Shown: positions 16,025 through 24,276 of the stretch, in pieces
How the letters are laid out: every line of letters begins with the position of its first letter
Position numbering within the stretch: position 1 is the first letter of the stretch
Origin: Mesorhizobium sp. B2-1-8
Lineage (GTDB): Bacteria > Pseudomonadota > Alphaproteobacteria > Rhizobiales > Rhizobiaceae
Assembly (NCBI RefSeq): GCF_006442545.2
Contig: NZ_CP083952.1
Location: forward strand, 1,729,501-1,793,500
Reading direction: 5' to 3'
Length of the DNA: 64,000 bases
Notes under the pieces: model-generated
Database searches by the model: none
What the model saw: the letters and a program-made list of their open reading frames with translations, nothing else
What the model was told of the DNA's origin: nothing
Translations under genes and position numbers: made by a program

Positions 16025-16059
16025 TTGTGCGGCGCGCTCTTGCGCGTTGCGCCGCACAA
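16025..16059. other. Long perfect hairpin in the operon leader region
   Basis: The arms TTGTGCGGCGC and GCGCCGCACAA pair over 11 bases around a 13-base loop that itself contains GCGC repeats. It lies about 130 bases upstream of the binding-protein start. It could be an attenuator-like or processing structure if the promoter is upstream of it, or a protein-binding dyad. Confidence 0.5.
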
Positions 16060-16158
16060 TGCCACCGCAGCGAAAGGATTTTGTTCGCGACTCGAAAAAT
16101 GTCAAAGCGAGCTTGCCGGAAGGGGTTGCGCATGGTCCTCAATTGCCGTATCGAAAAT

Positions 16159-16172
16159 CTGTAACGTTTCAG
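16159..16172. promoter_or_regulatory. LacI-type operator copy 2
   Basis: CTGTAACGTTTCAG is the exact reverse complement of the copy near the lacI-type gene. It ends 20 bases before the ATG of the sugar-binding protein, a location suited to tight repression. Confidence 0.7.
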
Positions 16173-16192
16173 ATTTCTGGGAGGAAGCCGAA

Positions 16193-17431
16193 ATGCGATA
16201 CAAATTCCTGACCGCTGCGTTTGCAGCGACGGTTGCGCTCAACTTCGCCGGCCCGGCGGCCGCGACCGATCTGGAAGTCACCCATTGGTGGACTTCCGGC
16301 GGCGAGGCGGCAGCGGTCGCCGAACTCGCCAAGGCATTCGACGCCACCGGCAACCACTGGGTCGACGGCGCCATCGCCGGGTCCGGCGGCACGGCACGGC
16401 CGATCATGATCAGCCGCATCACCGGCGGCGATCCGATGGGGGCCACCCAATTCAATCATGGAAGGCAAGCGGAAGAGCTGGTGCAGGCCGGCCTGATGCG
16501 CGACCTCACCGACGTCGCCACCAAGGGCAAGTGGACGGAGGTGGTACGGCCCAAGAGCCTGCTCGACTCGTGCACGATCGACGGCAAGATCTATTGCGTG
16601 CCGGTCAACATCCATTCCTGGCAGTGGCTGTGGCTGTCGAACGCGGCTTTCGAGAAGGCCGGCGTTCCGGTGCCGAAGAACTGGAATGAGTATGTGGCCG
16701 CGGCCCCGGCACTGGAGAAGGCAGGCATCGTGCCGCTCGCGGTCGGTGGGCAGGCCTGGCAGGCATCGGGCGCCTTCGACGTGCTGCTTGCCGCGGTCGG
16801 AGGAACCGACACCTTCCTCAAGGTCTACAAGGACAAGGACGCCAAGTTCGCCGCCGGTCCCGAAGTCGCCAAGGTCTTCAAGGCAGCCGACGACGCCCGC
16901 AAGATGGCCAAGAACACAAATGTGCAGGACTGGAACCAGGCCACCAACATGGTCATCACCGGCAAGGCCGGCGGCCAGATCATGGGTGACTGGGCGCAAG
17001 GCGAGTTCCAGGTCGCCGGCAAGACCGCCGGCAAGGACTATACCTGCCTTCCCGGCCTTGGCCTGAACGAGGTCATTGCCACGGGCGGCGACGCCTTCTA
17101 CTTCCCACTGCTCAAGGATGCCGACAAGGCCAAGGCGCAGGAAGTGCTGGCCGAAACACTGCTCGATCCCAAGACCCAGGTTGCCTTCAACCTCAAGAAG
17201 GGTTCGCTGCCGGTGCGCGGCGACGTCGACCTCAACGCGGCCAACGACTGCATGAAGAAGGGCCTTGCCATCCTAGCCAAGGGCGCGGTCATCCCATGGA
17301 CGGACCAGCTGCTCTCGCAGGACAGCCAGAAGCAGAAGGAGGATCTTTTCTCCGAATTCTTCGCCAAGCCCGACATGAGCCTCGAAGAGGCGCAGAAGCG
17401 CTTCGCCGACATCATCGCTTCGGCTGACTGA
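16193..17431 (+). CDS. Sugar-binding protein of a CUT1 ABC transporter
   Basis: This 412-residue periplasmic protein has a signal peptide (YKFLTAAFAATVALNFAGPA) and an SBP_bac_1 fold. The start of the mature protein, LEVTHWWTSGGEAAAVAEL, and GGDPMGATQF resemble glucose/mannose-type and glucoside-binding proteins. The start at 16193 follows GGGAGGAA. It heads an operon with two permeases, an ATPase and two sugar-modifying enzymes, under LacI-type control. The true ligand is not determined by sequence. Confidence 0.92.
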   Translation: MRYKFLTAAFAATVALNFAGPAAATDLEVTHWWTSGGEAAAVAELAKAFDATGNHWVDGAIAGSGGTARPIMISRITGGDPMGATQFNHGRQAEELVQAGLMRDLTDVATKGKWTEVVRPKSLLDSCTIDGKIYCVPVNIHSWQWLWLSNAAFEKAGVPVPKNWNEYVAAAPALEKAGIVPLAVGGQAWQASGAFDVLLAAVGGTDTFLKVYKDKDAKFAAGPEVAKVFKAADDARKMAKNTNVQDWNQATNMVITGKAGGQIMGDWAQGEFQVAGKTAGKDYTCLPGLGLNEVIATGGDAFYFPLLKDADKAKAQEVLAETLLDPKTQVAFNLKKGSLPVRGDVDLNAANDCMKKGLAILAKGAVIPWTDQLLSQDSQKQKEDLFSEFFAKPDMSLEEAQKRFADIIASAD

Positions 17432-17449
17432 CGACTGACGAGCCGCTTC

Positions 17450-17480
17450 GCTCCCGACCTTGCCAGGCAGGGCCGGGAGC
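17450..17480 (+). other. Hairpin between binding-protein and permease genes
   Basis: Arms GCTCCCG and CGGGAGC enclose a second nested stem (CCTTG with CAGGG), giving a long stable hairpin 19 bases after the binding-protein stop, with no T-run. As in other binding-protein operons, it probably stabilises the upstream message and lowers expression of the membrane components. Confidence 0.55.
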
Positions 17481-17529
17481 CCAGGCGCGCTGACTTTCCG
17501 CCCTTATCCGATCCAGCACGGCTGTACCG

Positions 17530-18423
17530 ATGAGCAAGAGCGAACGCCCGAGCCAACTCTTCCGCAATCTCAATGCGAAGGTCGCTTCGATCCCGATGGT
17601 CCTCACCGCAATGGTGGTCTTCGTCGGCGGCACCGCGTGGACGGTTCTCTATTCCTTCACCAATTCGAAGCTCCTGCCGCGGCTGAATTTCGTCGGGCTC
17701 GACCAGTACTACCGGCTGTGGGCGACGCCGCGCTGGCTGATCTCGATCGAGAATCTTTTGATCTACGGCGTGATCTCACTGGTATTCTCGCTGGTGATCG
17801 GTTTTCTGCTCGCGGCTCTGCTCGACCAGAAAATCCGTTTCGAGGATACGTTCCGCACCATCTTCCTCTATCCCTTCGCGCTGTCCTTCATCGTCACCGG
17901 CCTTGTCTGGCAATGGCTGCTCAATCCGGATTTCGGCGTCCAGGGCGTGGTGCGAAGCCTCGGCTGGACCAGCTTCGATTTCAATCCGCTCTACAACTCC
18001 AGCATCGTCATCTACGGCATATCGATCGCGGCGCTCTGGCAAGGCACGGGGCTGATCATGTGCCTGATGCTGGCGGGTCTGCGCGGCATCGACGAGGATA
18101 TCTGGAAGGCTGCACGGGTGGACGGGATACCCATGTGGAAGACCTATCTCTTCATCATCATCCCGATGATGCGGCCGGTTTTCATCACCACGCTTGTGAT
18201 CATCGCGTCCGGCATCGTCAAGGTCTACGATCTCGTCGTCGCGCAGACCAGCGGCGGGCCGGGCATCGCCTCCGAAGTGCCGGCCAAGTATGTCTACGAC
18301 TACATGTTCTTCGCCCAGAACCTCGGCCAGGGCTTTGCCGCCTCGACCATGATGCTGCTGTCGGTGATGATCGTCATCGTGCCGTGGGCCTATCTCGAAT
18401 TTGGAGGCCGCAAGCGTGTCTGA
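17530..18423 (+). CDS. CUT1 sugar ABC transporter permease (MalF/UgpA-like)
   Basis: This 297-residue membrane protein has six predicted segments and the EAA loop DIWKAARVDGIPMWKTYLFIIIPMMRP near residue 195, which docks on the ATPase. It forms one half of the membrane channel. It is followed, with an 8-base overlap, by the second permease. The stretch GLDQYYRLW near the first periplasmic loop is typical of MalF-type subunits. Confidence 0.92.
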   Translation: MSKSERPSQLFRNLNAKVASIPMVLTAMVVFVGGTAWTVLYSFTNSKLLPRLNFVGLDQYYRLWATPRWLISIENLLIYGVISLVFSLVIGFLLAALLDQKIRFEDTFRTIFLYPFALSFIVTGLVWQWLLNPDFGVQGVVRSLGWTSFDFNPLYNSSIVIYGISIAALWQGTGLIMCLMLAGLRGIDEDIWKAARVDGIPMWKTYLFIIIPMMRPVFITTLVIIASGIVKVYDLVVAQTSGGPGIASEVPAKYVYDYMFFAQNLGQGFAASTMMLLSVMIVIVPWAYLEFGGRKRV

Positions 18424-19348
18424 CCATGCCGTCTCCTTGTCCGCCACGTCAAACCTGCGGGATGATGCCTCCGGACCGAGCGGGCCAAAGCCGCGGCACA
18501 TGTTTTCGCGCCGCAACATTTTCCTCTACGGCACGCTCGTCGTGGTGGCGCTCTACTACCTCCTGCCGCTCTATGTGATGGTCGTCACCTCGCTCAAGGG
18601 CATGCCGGAGATCCGCCTCGGCAACATCTTCTCGCCGCCGCTCGAGATCACCTTCGAGCCTTGGGTCAAGGCATGGTCGCAGGCCTGCACCGGCCTCAAT
18701 TGCGACGGACTTTCGCGTGGTTTCTGGAATTCGGTGCGCATCACCGTTCCCTCGGTAATCCTGTCGATCGCCATCGCTTCGGTGAACGGCTACGCGCTGG
18801 CCAACTGGCGCTTCAAAGGCGCCGACACGTTCTTCGTCATCCTGATCGTCGGCGCCTTCATTCCCTACCAGGTGATGATCTATCCGATCGTCATCATCCT
18901 GCGCGAGATCGGCCTCTATGGCAGCCTTACCGGTCTGGTGATCGTGCACTCCATTTTCGGCATGCCGATCCTGACGCTTCTGTTCCGCAATTATTTCACC
19001 TCCATGCCGGAGGAGCTGTTCCGGGCGGCGCGCGTCGACGGCGCCGGCTTCTGGGGCATTTACCTGCGCATCATGCTGCCGATGTCGCTGCCGATCTTCG
19101 TCGTCGCCATCATCCTGCAGGTGACCGGCATCTGGAACGACTTCCTGTTCGGCGTCGTCTACACCCGGCCCGACACCTACCCGATGACGGTGCAGCTCAA
19201 CAACATCGTCAACTCGGTGCAGGGCGTGAAGGAATACAACGTCAACATGGCCGCCACCATCCTGACCGGGCTGGTGCCGCTGGTCGTCTACTTCATTTCC
19301 GGCAAATTGTTCGTGCGCGGCATCGCCGCCGGCGCGGTGAAAGGGTGA
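18416..19348 (+). CDS. CUT1 sugar ABC transporter permease (MalG/UgpE-like)
   Basis: This is the second permease, about 310 residues, with six membrane segments and an EAA loop ELFRAARVDGAGFWGIYLRIMLPMS near residue 205. I choose the GTG start at 18416 because GGAGG lies 8 bases upstream. A TTG at 18401 would give five more residues. The gene overlaps the first permease by 8 bases and the ATPase start by 1 base, so the transporter genes are translationally coupled. Confidence 0.9.
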   Translation: MSDHAVSLSATSNLRDDASGPSGPKPRHMFSRRNIFLYGTLVVVALYYLLPLYVMVVTSLKGMPEIRLGNIFSPPLEITFEPWVKAWSQACTGLNCDGLSRGFWNSVRITVPSVILSIAIASVNGYALANWRFKGADTFFVILIVGAFIPYQVMIYPIVIILREIGLYGSLTGLVIVHSIFGMPILTLLFRNYFTSMPEELFRAARVDGAGFWGIYLRIMLPMSLPIFVVAIILQVTGIWNDFLFGVVYTRPDTYPMTVQLNNIVNSVQGVKEYNVNMAATILTGLVPLVVYFISGKLFVRGIAAGAVKG

Positions 19349-20448
19349 TGGCGATGGCGGCGAACGGCACCAGTGTTTCGATCCAGGACCTGTCGCTGAA
19401 CTTCGGCGCTATCTCGGTGCTGCAGACGCTCAACCTCGATGTCGCCGAAGGCGAGTTCATCGTGCTGCTCGGGCCCTCTGGCTGCGGCAAGTCGACCTTG
19501 CTCAACTGCATCGCCGGCCTGCTCGATATTTCGGAAGGCCGCATCTTCATCAAGGGCAAGAACGTCACCTGGGAAGAGCCCAAGGACCGCGGCATCGGCA
19601 TGGTCTTCCAGTCCTATGCGCTCTACCCGCAGATGACGGTGGAGAAGAACCTGTCTTTTGGGCTGCGTGTCGCCGGCATCGCCAAGGACGAGATCGCCAA
19701 GCGCATCGCGCGAGCAGCCGAGATCCTGCAGATCGAGCCGCTGCTGCAGCGCAAGCCCGCCGCACTCTCCGGCGGCCAGCGCCAGCGCGTGGCGATCGGG
19801 CGGGCGCTGGTGCGCGATGTCGACGTCTTCCTGTTCGACGAACCGCTGTCCAACCTCGATGCCAAGCTGCGTTCGGAACTTCGCGTCGAGATCAAGCTTC
19901 TGCATCGTAAATTGCAGAACACCATGATCTACGTCACCCACGACCAGATCGAGGCGATGACGCTGGCCGATCGCATAGCGGTGATGAAGGGTGGCGTCAT
20001 CCAGCAGCTCGACGCGCCGCAGACCATCTACAACCGTCCGGTCAACCGGTTCGTTGCAGGGTTCCTCGGCTCGCCGGCGATGAATTTCATCGAGGGCCGG
20101 CTGGAGAAGGACGGCGGGGACTGGCACTTCGCCGTCGAGAATGCCCGCGTCCCGCTTTCGACCTATGCTTTCGACAAGGAGCCGGTGACTGGGCCAGCCG
20201 TATTTGGCATCCGGCCGGAACATGTCGCCTTGAACAGCGGCACCGGCTGGCCGTTTACAGCGACGGCGAATGTCGAGGTCGTCGAGCCGATGGGCTCGGA
20301 CACGCTGGTCTGGCTGAAGCTCGGCAAACAGAATTTCACCGTGCGGGTAACGGCCGAACGCACGCCGGGCAATGGCGATACCGTGAGCATCGGCTTCGAT
20401 CCGATGCGGGCTTCGCTGTTCGAGTTGGCGAGCGGCAACCGCATGTAG
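19348..20448 (+). CDS. CUT1 sugar ABC transporter ATPase (MsmK/UgpC/MalK-like)
   Basis: This 366-residue protein has a canonical ABC domain (Walker A GPSGCGKST, signature LSGGQRQRVAIGRALV, Walker B VFLFDEPLSNLDAKLR, switch His in YVTHDQIEAMT). A C-terminal TOBE-type regulatory domain (about 240-366) follows, with GIRPEHV. It energises uptake through the two upstream permeases. The ATG at 19348 overlaps the previous stop by one base, and an ATG two codons later is an alternative. Confidence 0.95.
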   Translation: MAMAANGTSVSIQDLSLNFGAISVLQTLNLDVAEGEFIVLLGPSGCGKSTLLNCIAGLLDISEGRIFIKGKNVTWEEPKDRGIGMVFQSYALYPQMTVEKNLSFGLRVAGIAKDEIAKRIARAAEILQIEPLLQRKPAALSGGQRQRVAIGRALVRDVDVFLFDEPLSNLDAKLRSELRVEIKLLHRKLQNTMIYVTHDQIEAMTLADRIAVMKGGVIQQLDAPQTIYNRPVNRFVAGFLGSPAMNFIEGRLEKDGGDWHFAVENARVPLSTYAFDKEPVTGPAVFGIRPEHVALNSGTGWPFTATANVEVVEPMGSDTLVWLKLGKQNFTVRVTAERTPGNGDTVSIGFDPMRASLFELASGNRM

Positions 20449-20524
20449 CTTACCAGACCCTCCCCGAACCATTCTCCCCAAACCATCCTCCCAAGGACAA
20501 TCCCAAGCAGAACGGACAGAGACG

Positions 20525-21271
20525 ATGAACTGGTCATTCCAACTTTACAGCGCCCGCAATTTCTTGCCCTGGACCGATGTGCTCGAAATGCTCGGCAAGC
20601 TCGGTTACGCCGAGGTCGAAGGCTTCGGCGGCGTCTATGACGATCCCAAGGCCTTCCGCGCCGAACTCGACAAGAACGGTCTTGCCATGCCGACCGGGCA
20701 TTTTTCCATCGACGCGCTGGAGAAGGATTTCGACGGTGTGCGCCGGATCGCCGAAACGCTCGGCGTCAAGCTCTTGATCTGCCCCTATCTGATGGCCGAG
20801 GACAGGCCGTCCGACGCCGCCGGCTGGCGCGGCTTCGGAGAGCGTCTGGCCAAGGTCGGCGAGGTGGCCTCGAAGGCCGGCTATGGCTTCGCCTGGCACA
20901 ACCATGATTTCGAATTCAAGACACTCGCCGACGGCTCGGTGCCGCAGGATCATATCCTGTCGTCCGCCCCCAATATTGGCTGGGAAATGGACGTTGCCTG
21001 GGTGGTGCGCGGCGGCGCCGACCCGCTGCCCTGGATCGAAAAGCATGGCCAGCGCATCGTCGCCGTCCATGTCAAGGACATGGCGAAGCCAGGCGAGGGG
21101 CTGGATGAGGATGGCTGGTCGGATGTCGGGCATGGCACGATCGACTGGGCCGGCCTGATCAAGGTGCTGCGGGCCAAGAGCGCGGCAAAATACTTTGTCA
21201 TGGAACAGGACAATCCCAACGACATCGAGCGTTTCGCCCGCCGCTCGATCGCAACCGTCAAGAGCTACTAG
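20525..21271 (+). CDS. TIM-barrel sugar phosphate isomerase/epimerase family protein
   Basis: This 248-residue AP-endonuclease-2-like TIM barrel carries metal-binding positions in GFAWHNHDFEF, GWEMDVAW, VHVKDMAKPG and FVMEQDNP, like IolE/IolI and hydroxypyruvate isomerase. It follows the transporter ATPase by 76 bases and precedes a Gfo/Idh/MocA dehydrogenase. This pair often handles keto-sugars made by oxidation of cyclic sugars. The specific reaction is unknown. Confidence 0.85.
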   Translation: MNWSFQLYSARNFLPWTDVLEMLGKLGYAEVEGFGGVYDDPKAFRAELDKNGLAMPTGHFSIDALEKDFDGVRRIAETLGVKLLICPYLMAEDRPSDAAGWRGFGERLAKVGEVASKAGYGFAWHNHDFEFKTLADGSVPQDHILSSAPNIGWEMDVAWVVRGGADPLPWIEKHGQRIVAVHVKDMAKPGEGLDEDGWSDVGHGTIDWAGLIKVLRAKSAAKYFVMEQDNPNDIERFARRSIATVKSY

Positions 21272-21282
21272 GAACAATCACC

Positions 21283-22440
21283 ATGGCAAAGAAGCTGAGT
21301 AATGGGAAACTGGGTATTGGCGTCATCGGCTGCGGCAACATCTCGAAGGCGTACTTCTCGCTGGCGCCGCTGTTTCGCGGCATCGAGATGCGCGCATGCG
21401 CCGACATCAACATGGATGTGGCCAAGGCGCGGGCGAAGGAATTCAAGCTCCGTGCCGAGACCGTCGAGGATCTGCTCAAGGCTGACGATATCGACATCAT
21501 CGTCAACCTGACCATTCCGGCCGTGCACTACGAGGTGTCGAAGCAGGTGCTCGATGCCGGCAAGCATGTCTATTCGGAAAAGCCGTTCGTGCTGTCGCTC
21601 AAGGAGGGCCAGGACCTCAAGGCACGGGCCGAGAAGAAGGGGTTGCGCATCGGCTCGGCGCCGGACACGTTCCTGGGCGGCGCGCACCAGCTGGTGCGTG
21701 ACCTGATCGACGAGGGGAAGCTCGGCAGGATCACCAGCGGCACTTGCCATGTCATGGGCCACGGCATGGAACACTGGCACCCCAATCCGGATTTCTTCTT
21801 CCAGCCGGGCGCGGGACCGGTGCTCGACATCGGACCGTACTACATCACCAATTTGATCCAGCTGATCGGGCCGGTAAAGCAGGTGGCGGCTTTCGCGACG
21901 ACTCCGGCCAAGGAGCGGACGATCAGCTCAAAGCCTCGCGCGGGGGAAAAAATCCCGGTCAACACGCCGACCACCATTCACGGCCTGCTGGAATTCGAGA
22001 ACGGCGCCGTGGTGACGCTGAACACCAGCTGGGACGTCTGGGCCCACGGCCACGCGCCGATGGAACTCTATGGCGAGGCCGGCACGGTGTTCGTGCCGGA
22101 TCCGAACTTCTTCGGCGGCGACGTGCGCTTCACCGAAGAAGGCAAGCCGGTCAAGAAGCTGCCGAAATGGAAGCATCCGCTTGGCATCCCCAATGAGATG
22201 CACAGCCAAGGCATGATGGCCAACTACCGCACGGCGGGCCTCGCCGACATGGCGCTGGCGATCGCCGAAGGGCGGCCGCACCGCTGCTCGATGGAACTCG
22301 CGCTGCATGCCGTCGATGTGATGACCGGCCTCCTGAGCTCAGGCGAAACCGGCAAGTTCGTCGCCATGCAGACCACTTGCGAGCGCCCGGCCGCGCTTGG
22401 CGTCAAGCAAGCCAAGGATCTTCTGGCCAAGAAGAAATAG
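21283..22440 (+). CDS. Gfo/Idh/MocA-family oxidoreductase
   Basis: This 385-residue protein has the Rossmann NAD-binding start GVIGCGNISKAYF, the EKP motif in YSEKPFVLSLKEG near residue 103, and a C-terminal alpha/beta domain with HPNPDFFFQPGAGPVLDIGPYY. Members oxidise sugars such as inositol, glucose or trehalose at ring carbons. The gene starts 11 bases after the isomerase, so the two products likely act in sequence on the imported sugar. The ligand cannot be named from the sequence. Confidence 0.9.
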   Translation: MAKKLSNGKLGIGVIGCGNISKAYFSLAPLFRGIEMRACADINMDVAKARAKEFKLRAETVEDLLKADDIDIIVNLTIPAVHYEVSKQVLDAGKHVYSEKPFVLSLKEGQDLKARAEKKGLRIGSAPDTFLGGAHQLVRDLIDEGKLGRITSGTCHVMGHGMEHWHPNPDFFFQPGAGPVLDIGPYYITNLIQLIGPVKQVAAFATTPAKERTISSKPRAGEKIPVNTPTTIHGLLEFENGAVVTLNTSWDVWAHGHAPMELYGEAGTVFVPDPNFFGGDVRFTEEGKPVKKLPKWKHPLGIPNEMHSQGMMANYRTAGLADMALAIAEGRPHRCSMELALHAVDVMTGLLSSGETGKFVAMQTTCERPAALGVKQAKDLLAKKK

Positions 22441-22469
22441 GTCGCGGGGATTATCGATAATTTTGCCCG

Positions 22470-22498
22470 CCCCTCTCCCCGTTCCTCCGGGGAGGGGG
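22470..22498. repeat. GC-rich palindrome of intergenic-repeat type
   Basis: CCCCTCTCCCC and GGGGAGGGGG form an imperfect hairpin 30 bases after the dehydrogenase stop. The CTCTCCCC...GGGGAG pattern is like small palindromic repeats scattered between rhizobial genes. It may end transcription of the CUT1 operon before the aldo/keto reductase gene. Confidence 0.5.
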
Positions 22499-22572
22499 TA
22501 AAGGATGGGTACGGGCATGCTCATCGCCTCTGCGATGACGGTGCCCCATCCGTTCAGATTCGAGGATTTTCC

Positions 22573-23619
22573 ATGCCCTATATCGCCGCTGAAAACCGCT
22601 ACGAGAAAATGATCTACAGCCGCTGCGGGCGGTCCGGCCTCAAGCTGCCGGCGATCTCGCTCGGGCTGTGGCACAATTTCGGCGACGACACGCCGCATCG
22701 GACCAAGCAGGCGATTGTGCGCAAGGCCTTCGACCTCGGCATCACCCATTTCGACCTGGCCAACAATTATGGGCCGCCGCCCGGCTCGGCCGAGACGGCT
22801 TTCGGCGAGATCCTGCGCACCGATTTTTCCGCCTATCGCGACGAACTGATCATCTCGACCAAGGCCGGCTACGAGATGTGGGCAGGCCCCTACGGCGAAT
22901 GGGGCGGGCGCAAATACGTGCTGGCCAGCCTCGACCAGAGCTTGAAGCGGATGGGTCTCGACTATGTCGACATCTTCTATTCGCACCGCTTCGATCCCGA
23001 CACGCCGCTCGAAGAAACCATGGGCGCGCTCGACCATGCGGTGCGTTCGGGCAAGGCGCTCTATGCCGGCATCTCGTCCTACAATTCGCAGCGCACCCGC
23101 GAGGCCGCCGACATATTGAGGCAACTCGGCACGCCCTGCGTCATCCACCAGCCGAGCTATTCGATGCTGAACCGCTGGGTCGAGGAAGACGGGCTGCTCG
23201 ACACGCTCGAAGGGCTCGGCGTCGGTTCCATCGTGTTCTCGCCATTGGCGCAAGGCATGCTGACCGACAAATATCTTGGCGGCATTCCCGACGGCAGCCG
23301 GGCGTCCCAGGGCAAGTCGCTGAAGACTGCTTTCATCAATGACCGCACCATCGCCAACATCAAGGCGCTCAACGCGATCGCCGACAAGCGTGGCCAGACG
23401 CTGGCGCAGATGGCGCTGGCCTGGGTGCTGCGCAGGGGCAAGGTGACGTCGGCGCTGATCGGCGCCAGCCGGCCGGAGCAGGTCGAGGACTGCGTCGGCG
23501 CGCTCAAGGTGCTCGACTTCAGCGATGCCGAGCTGGCCGAAATCGACACTTACGCGCGCGAGTCCGACATCAATCTGTGGGCTGCCTCCGCCGAGCGCAA
23601 AGGCCCGCCGAGGAAATAG
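22573..23619 (+). CDS. Aldo/keto reductase, YghZ/Kv-beta-like subfamily
   Basis: This 348-residue enzyme begins YSRCGRSGLKLPAISLGLWHNFG. It has the catalytic tetrad in THFDLANNYGPPPG (Asp, Tyr), STKAGYEMW (Lys) and DIFYSHRFD (His). The GPPPGSAE and DGSRA motifs are those of E. coli YghZ, an L-glyceraldehyde 3-phosphate reductase. It lies 132 bases after the CUT1 operon in the same direction. It could reduce a carbonyl product of that pathway or detoxify methylglyoxal. Confidence 0.87.
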   Translation: MPYIAAENRYEKMIYSRCGRSGLKLPAISLGLWHNFGDDTPHRTKQAIVRKAFDLGITHFDLANNYGPPPGSAETAFGEILRTDFSAYRDELIISTKAGYEMWAGPYGEWGGRKYVLASLDQSLKRMGLDYVDIFYSHRFDPDTPLEETMGALDHAVRSGKALYAGISSYNSQRTREAADILRQLGTPCVIHQPSYSMLNRWVEEDGLLDTLEGLGVGSIVFSPLAQGMLTDKYLGGIPDGSRASQGKSLKTAFINDRTIANIKALNAIADKRGQTLAQMALAWVLRRGKVTSALIGASRPEQVEDCVGALKVLDFSDAELAEIDTYARESDINLWAASAERKGPPRK

Positions 23620-23640
23620 TCCGCCTCGCAAGGCGGCAAA

Positions 23641-23672
23641 GCAAAACGGCGGGACCTGTCCCGCCGTTTTGC
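23641..23672. terminator. Bidirectional terminator-like hairpin
   Basis: The arms GCAAAACGGCGGGA and TCCCGCCGTTTTGC are perfectly complementary over 14 bases with a 4-base loop. The T-run is inside the 3' arm and the A-run in the 5' arm. It lies 22 bases after the aldo/keto reductase stop and likely ends its transcript. Confidence 0.75.
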
Positions 23673-23856
23673 ATGGAAGCGGAACGTCGCTCCGCTATCA
23701 ATCCTGCCGCCACCATTGTGCCGGCATGTCATCGACCGGCTCGGGATAGCAACAGAAGAGTAGCAAAGAAGGCGGTTCGTCGCTATCTGAATGGGATCAG
23801 GCCGTTTGCGTGAGCAAACAGCCCATGGATGGCGCAGGACAGGTTGGAACAGAGCC

Positions 23857-24261
23857 ATGGCGGCAAGGGATGTGCTGACGAAAAACCAGCTGTGCGTGCT
23901 CGAGAAACTCGAGACCGCCAGCGGGCCGCTCAGCGCCTACACCTTGCTCGACCAACTGCGCGAGCGCGGTTTTCGCGCGCCATTGCAGGTCTATCGCGCG
24001 CTCGACACGCTGGTGAAGTCAGGCTTCGTGCATCGGCTGGAAAGCATCAACTCCTTCGTCGCCTGCGCCGAGCCGCACGACCACAGCCACTCGATGACTG
24101 CCTTCGCCATTTGCGACAGCTGCGGGCAAGTAACCGAAATGTCCGATCACGACGTCGACCACCGGTTGAACGAATGGGTCAACTCGACCGGCTTCGCCGC
24201 CAGGAAGGCGGTGATCGAATTTCGCGGGACGTGCGCGAAGTGTTCGGCGCAAGCAGCCTGA
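23857..24261 (+). CDS. zur: Fur-family regulator, Zur-like
   Basis: This 134-residue Fur-family protein has an N-terminal winged helix (LSAYTLLDQLRERGFRAPLQVYRALDTLVKSG) and two zinc-binding CxxC pairs, CDSC near residue 88 and CAKC near the end. The His-rich motif EPHDHSH is also present. Conserved structural Cys pairs and the short length fit Zur more than Fur or Mur, which in rhizobia lack such pairs. It would repress zinc uptake genes when zinc is plentiful. No znu genes are in the window. The start at 23857 follows a weak AACAGAG. Confidence 0.78.
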   Translation: MAARDVLTKNQLCVLEKLETASGPLSAYTLLDQLRERGFRAPLQVYRALDTLVKSGFVHRLESINSFVACAEPHDHSHSMTAFAICDSCGQVTEMSDHDVDHRLNEWVNSTGFAARKAVIEFRGTCAKCSAQAA

Positions 24262-24276
24262 AGGCCTTCGCTACCG

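Larger units (their letters stand above)
15790..16192. promoter_or_regulatory. 403-bp divergent control region between the lacI-type gene and the CUT1 operon
   Basis: No credible gene lies here. The region holds two copies of one LacI-type operator (15884-15897 and 16159-16172), an 11-bp hairpin (16025-16059), and AT-rich stretches around 16000-16020. The second operator ends 20 bases before the binding-protein start, just ahead of the GGGAGGAA ribosome-binding site. A repressor there would block elongation or translation, and the two sites could also loop. Confidence 0.6.
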
